Part shown: piece after piece, positions 61,651 through 64,000 of the stretch | How positions within the stretch are numbered: position 1 is the first letter of the stretch | Layout: each line of letters begins with the position of its first letter | Assembly: GCF_028994805.1 (NCBI RefSeq) | Contig: NZ_JAJQQP010000004.1 | Coordinates: 392,335 to 456,334 of the forward strand | DNA length: 64,000 bases | Direction of reading: 5' to 3' | Source: Promicromonospora iranensis | GTDB lineage: Bacteria > Actinomycetota > Actinomycetes > Actinomycetales > Cellulomonadaceae | Translations under genes and position numbers: made by a program | The notes under the pieces: model-generated | What the model saw: the letters and a program-made list of their open reading frames with translations, nothing else | Databases searched by the model: none | What the model was told of the DNA's origin: nothing

Positions 61651-64000
61651 ATGGTCCTGCCGAAAAGATCCCGGGTGCTTCGGTGGGGGCCGCGGCCGGC
61701 CGATGTCATCAGCGACGAGCGGTTCGCCTATGACTCGGCCGAGGTCGGCACGGCTCCGGTGCGCGGTCGCGTGACCTTGCACCAGGAGGTGGAGTACTAC
61801 AACGGCACCGGGCTGACGACGAAGACCACAGTCACGTCTCCCGATCCGGATGGCAGCGGCGCCCTGACGGCGCATAGGTCCGTCACCGACCTGGACCCGG
61901 TGTTGGGCGTGCCCGTCAAGATCACGGACCCGAACGACAAGGTCACCTCGGGTACGTACGACGGTCTGGGCCGGCTGAGGCAGGTGTGGGAGCCTGGGCG
62001 CGTGCAGGGGACCGATACGCCGAACACCAAGTACCTCTACATGGTGCGGTCCAGCGGCATGAACGCGGTCAAGACGGAGACGCTGAACCACGACGGCTCG
62101 GCATATGTGGCCTCGCGCGTGATCTACGACGGCCTGCTGCGTCAGCGGCAGTCCCAGTCGCCGTCCGCGTCGGCATCGGAGGCTGGGCGGGTGATCTCCG
62201 AGTCGTTCTACGACTCCCGTGGCCTGGCACAGATGGTCCGCGACGGGTGGAGTGCTACCGGTGCGGCGGTGACGACCCTGCTCACGTCGAGCGCTGCGGT
62301 GGATTCACGCGTTCTGACGCGGTACGACGGAGCCGGTCGAGCGATCAGCGAGACGTTCCAGGTCGGCGAAGGCACCAAGCCCGACAACAACACCAGCTAC
62401 CTCGAGAAGTGGACCACGACGACGGCGCACAGCGGCGACCGGACCGACGTGAACCCGCCGACAGGGGGCGTGCCGACCACGACGCTCACCGACGCTCGGG
62501 GCAACACGACCGAGCTGAGGCAGTACACGGGCGCCTCGCTGACGGGTACACACCATGTCACCAGCTACACCTACGACCACGCGGACCGGCTGAAGAAGGT
62601 GACCGATCCGGAAGGCAACATGTGGAGCTACGGGTATGACCTGCGGGGCCGACAGGTCTCGGCATCCGATCCGGACAAGGGTGACAGCGCAACGGTCTAT
62701 GACGACGCCGGCCAGGTGGTCACCTCGACGGATGCGCGCGGTGAGAAGCTCGGGTACACCTACGACGCGCTGGGGCGCAAGACGTCGTTGCGCGATGATT
62801 CGCCGACGGGTGCCAAGCGCGCCTCTTGGAGCTACGACCTGCTCGGCAACGGGAGCACGGTGAAGGGGCAGCTTGCCTCCAGCACCCGAACGGCTGATGG
62901 CGTGGAGTACACGACCAGCATCACGGGCTACACCGATCGGTACCAGCCCACGGGGCAGACCATGTCGATTCCCGACAGCCTGGGTGCCCTCTCCGGTGAT
63001 TACACCACCGAACTGCTGTACACCGAGGACGGCCGAGTGCGGTGGCAGTCTGTGCCGGCTGCCGGCGGGCTGGGTCGTGAGTCGCTGACGACCTTCTTCT
63101 CGGCCACAAACGCTGCCGATGGGCTGACCGGTGGATTCGGGGCAGGGGCCTACGTACTTGGGGCGGACTATCTGCCCACGGGCGAGACCTCATGGCTGCG
63201 AACCGGGAACACCTATGACTACCAGCAGGCGATGTACTACGGGGTAGGCACGCGCAGGTTGGAGAGCGTGACGACCACACTGGAGACGGGGAACGCCGAG
63301 GACGAGCTGCATGACCTGCAGCACGCCTCGTACAGCTACGATGCCGCCGGCAACGTGCTGTCCGTCAAGGACACGCCTGACCCTGCCCTAGGTGGACGGC
63401 CCTCCGACCAGCAGTGCTTCACCTACGACTGGGCACGTCGGCTGACCAATGCGTGGACCCCGCAGAACGGTGACTGTGCGCCGTCGAACCGGACTGTGGC
63501 GGGCCTTGGGGGCGCGGATCCGTACTGGAAGTCGTACTCGTACGACGTGCTGGGTAACCGGACCGCGAGCGTGCTCCATCGCACGGCTGCCGCGGGTGGG
63601 GACGTGGCGAGCACCTATGCTCGGCCGGCTTCTGGCGCGGATTCGGTGCGGCCGCATGCGGTGACGTCGGTGACCGCTAAGAGTGGTTCGGGGACTGAGC
63701 TGGGTGTCTCGTCGTTCGCGTATGACGGTGCCGGCAACATGACTGGTCGCACGGTGGCGGGGGCTGCGGAACAAGTGCTGACCTGGGACGCTGAGGGTGA
63801 GCTGGCGAGTGTCTCTTCCGATGAGAACGGTGATGGTTCCGTTGCGGAGTCGGAGTCGGATGAGTTCGTGTACTCGGCTGATGGTGACCGTTTGGTCCGT
63901 ACCCAGGACGGAGACACGACTGTCTACCTGCCGGGGCAGGAGATCACGCTGGACGGTGACACGGGCGCTGTGTCGGCGAAGCGGTATTACACGTTCGCGG
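61651..64000 (+). CDS. RHS-repeat protein, N-terminally truncated, 3' end beyond window
   Basis: One reading frame stays open from ATG 61651 to the window end (783 residues). It contains many RHS/YD repeats: [69 protein letters not shown] and [10 protein letters not shown]. It ends in [20 protein letters not shown] just before the expected core domain and toxin tip. Usual actinobacterial RHS proteins have a signal peptide and roughly 1000 more residues before this point; here the recognisable sequence begins abruptly at [12 protein letters not shown], immediately after the sulfurtransferase promoter. It is therefore probably a 5'-truncated remnant or a reserve cassette. Codon use becomes less GC-rich over the last 500 bases. 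Confidence 0.85.
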   Translation, partial: MVLPKRSRVLRWGPRPADVISDERFAYDSAEVGTAPVRGRVTLHQEVEYYNGTGLTTKTTVTSPDPDGSGALTAHRSVTDLDPVLGVPVKITDPNDKVTSGTYDGLGRLRQVWEPGRVQGTDTPNTKYLYMVRSSGMNAVKTETLNHDGSAYVASRVIYDGLLRQRQSQSPSASASEAGRVISESFYDSRGLAQMVRDGWSATGAAVTTLLTSSAAVDSRVLTRYDGAGRAISETFQVGEGTKPDNNTSYLEKWTTTTAHSGDRTDVNPPTGGVPTTTLTDARGNTTELRQYTGASLTGTHHVTSYTYDHADRLKKVTDPEGNMWSYGYDLRGRQVSASDPDKGDSATVYDDAGQVVTSTDARGEKLGYTYDALGRKTSLRDDSPTGAKRASWSYDLLGNGSTVKGQLASSTRTADGVEYTTSITGYTDRYQPTGQTMSIPDSLGALSGDYTTELLYTEDGRVRWQSVPAAGGLGRESLTTFFSATNAADGLTGGFGAGAYVLGADYLPTGETSWLRTGNTYDYQQAMYYGVGTRRLESVTTTLETGNAEDELHDLQHASYSYDAAGNVLSVKDTPDPALGGRPSDQQCFTYDWARRLTNAWTPQNGDCAPSNRTVAGLGGADPYWKSYSYDVLGNRTASVLHRTAAAGGDVASTYARPASGADSVRPHAVTSVTAKSGSGTELGVSSFAYDGAGNMTGRTVAGAAEQVLTWDAEGELASVSSDENGDGSVAESESDEFVYSADGDRLVRTQDGDTTVYLPGQEITLDGDTGAVSAKRYYTFA

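Overview
The window is very GC-rich and gene-dense, with GTG starts used almost as often as ATG and many 4-base stop/start overlaps (GTGA, ATGA). An F420-type luciferase-like oxidoreductase, a DUF222/HNH (13E12-type) protein, an MmyB-type regulator, a SARP/BTAD regulator, HspR-type and SoxR-type sites and LAxTG cell-wall sorting all point to an actinobacterium. The family mix fits the Micrococcales, for example Promicromonosporaceae or Cellulomonadaceae; this is an inference, since no rRNA or tRNA gene is present.

Layout. 1-9.5 kb: the 3' part of a thioredoxin-reductase-like flavoprotein, a MarR regulator divergent from a Baeyer-Villiger-type monooxygenase coupled to a beta-propeller lipoprotein, a wall-anchored surface protein, an FAH-family hydrolase and two small proteins. 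9.5-16.5 kb: a TetR/TIM-barrel operon, a PQQ-type sugar dehydrogenase lipoprotein, two SDRs (one paired divergently with an MmyB regulator) and NhaA. 16.5-27.5 kb: a SARP-type regulator, two alpha/beta hydrolases, a DsbA-like protein, TetR, cysteine hydrolase/GlxA, small membrane proteins, AraC/MFS and DedA. 27.5-38.8 kb: an Lrp regulator beside a guanidino-hydrolase/ornithine-cyclodeaminase operon, a secreted GH16 glucanase, Hsp20, an S66 peptidase, moeA-moaE-moaA, a ketopantoate-reductase-like gene and a universal stress protein.

39-41.8 kb: a compact SPFH / zinc-ribbon membrane protein / zf-TFIIB cluster, resembling the Bacillus YdjI-YdjG envelope system. 41.9-44.6 kb: a SoxR-box-like promoter before an LLM oxidoreductase, and a DUF222/HNH gene. 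44.8-52.9 kb: a complete potassium-uptake operon (small membrane ORF, kdpF, A, B, C, D, E) in which almost every junction overlaps. 52.9-61.6 kb: MarR/TIGR03086, EamA/MocR, a secreted repetitive acidic protein, a methyltransferase, a phosphotransferase, SufE, DUF3175 and a sulfurtransferase. 61.65 kb to the edge: a long open RHS-repeat frame that lacks its N-terminal part.

The least ordinary signal is a family of about 62-bp palindromic elements (near 1.44, 30.0 and 47.9 kb). Two copies lie between genes. One supplies the stop codon of the MarR gene. The third sits in frame inside kdpB and adds about 20 residues to the nucleotide-binding domain. Several regulator genes have a clear symmetric operator candidate beside them, notably two perfect 16-bp palindromes in a TetR/hydrolase intergenic region. 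No CRISPR array, insertion sequence, integrase or phage module was seen.
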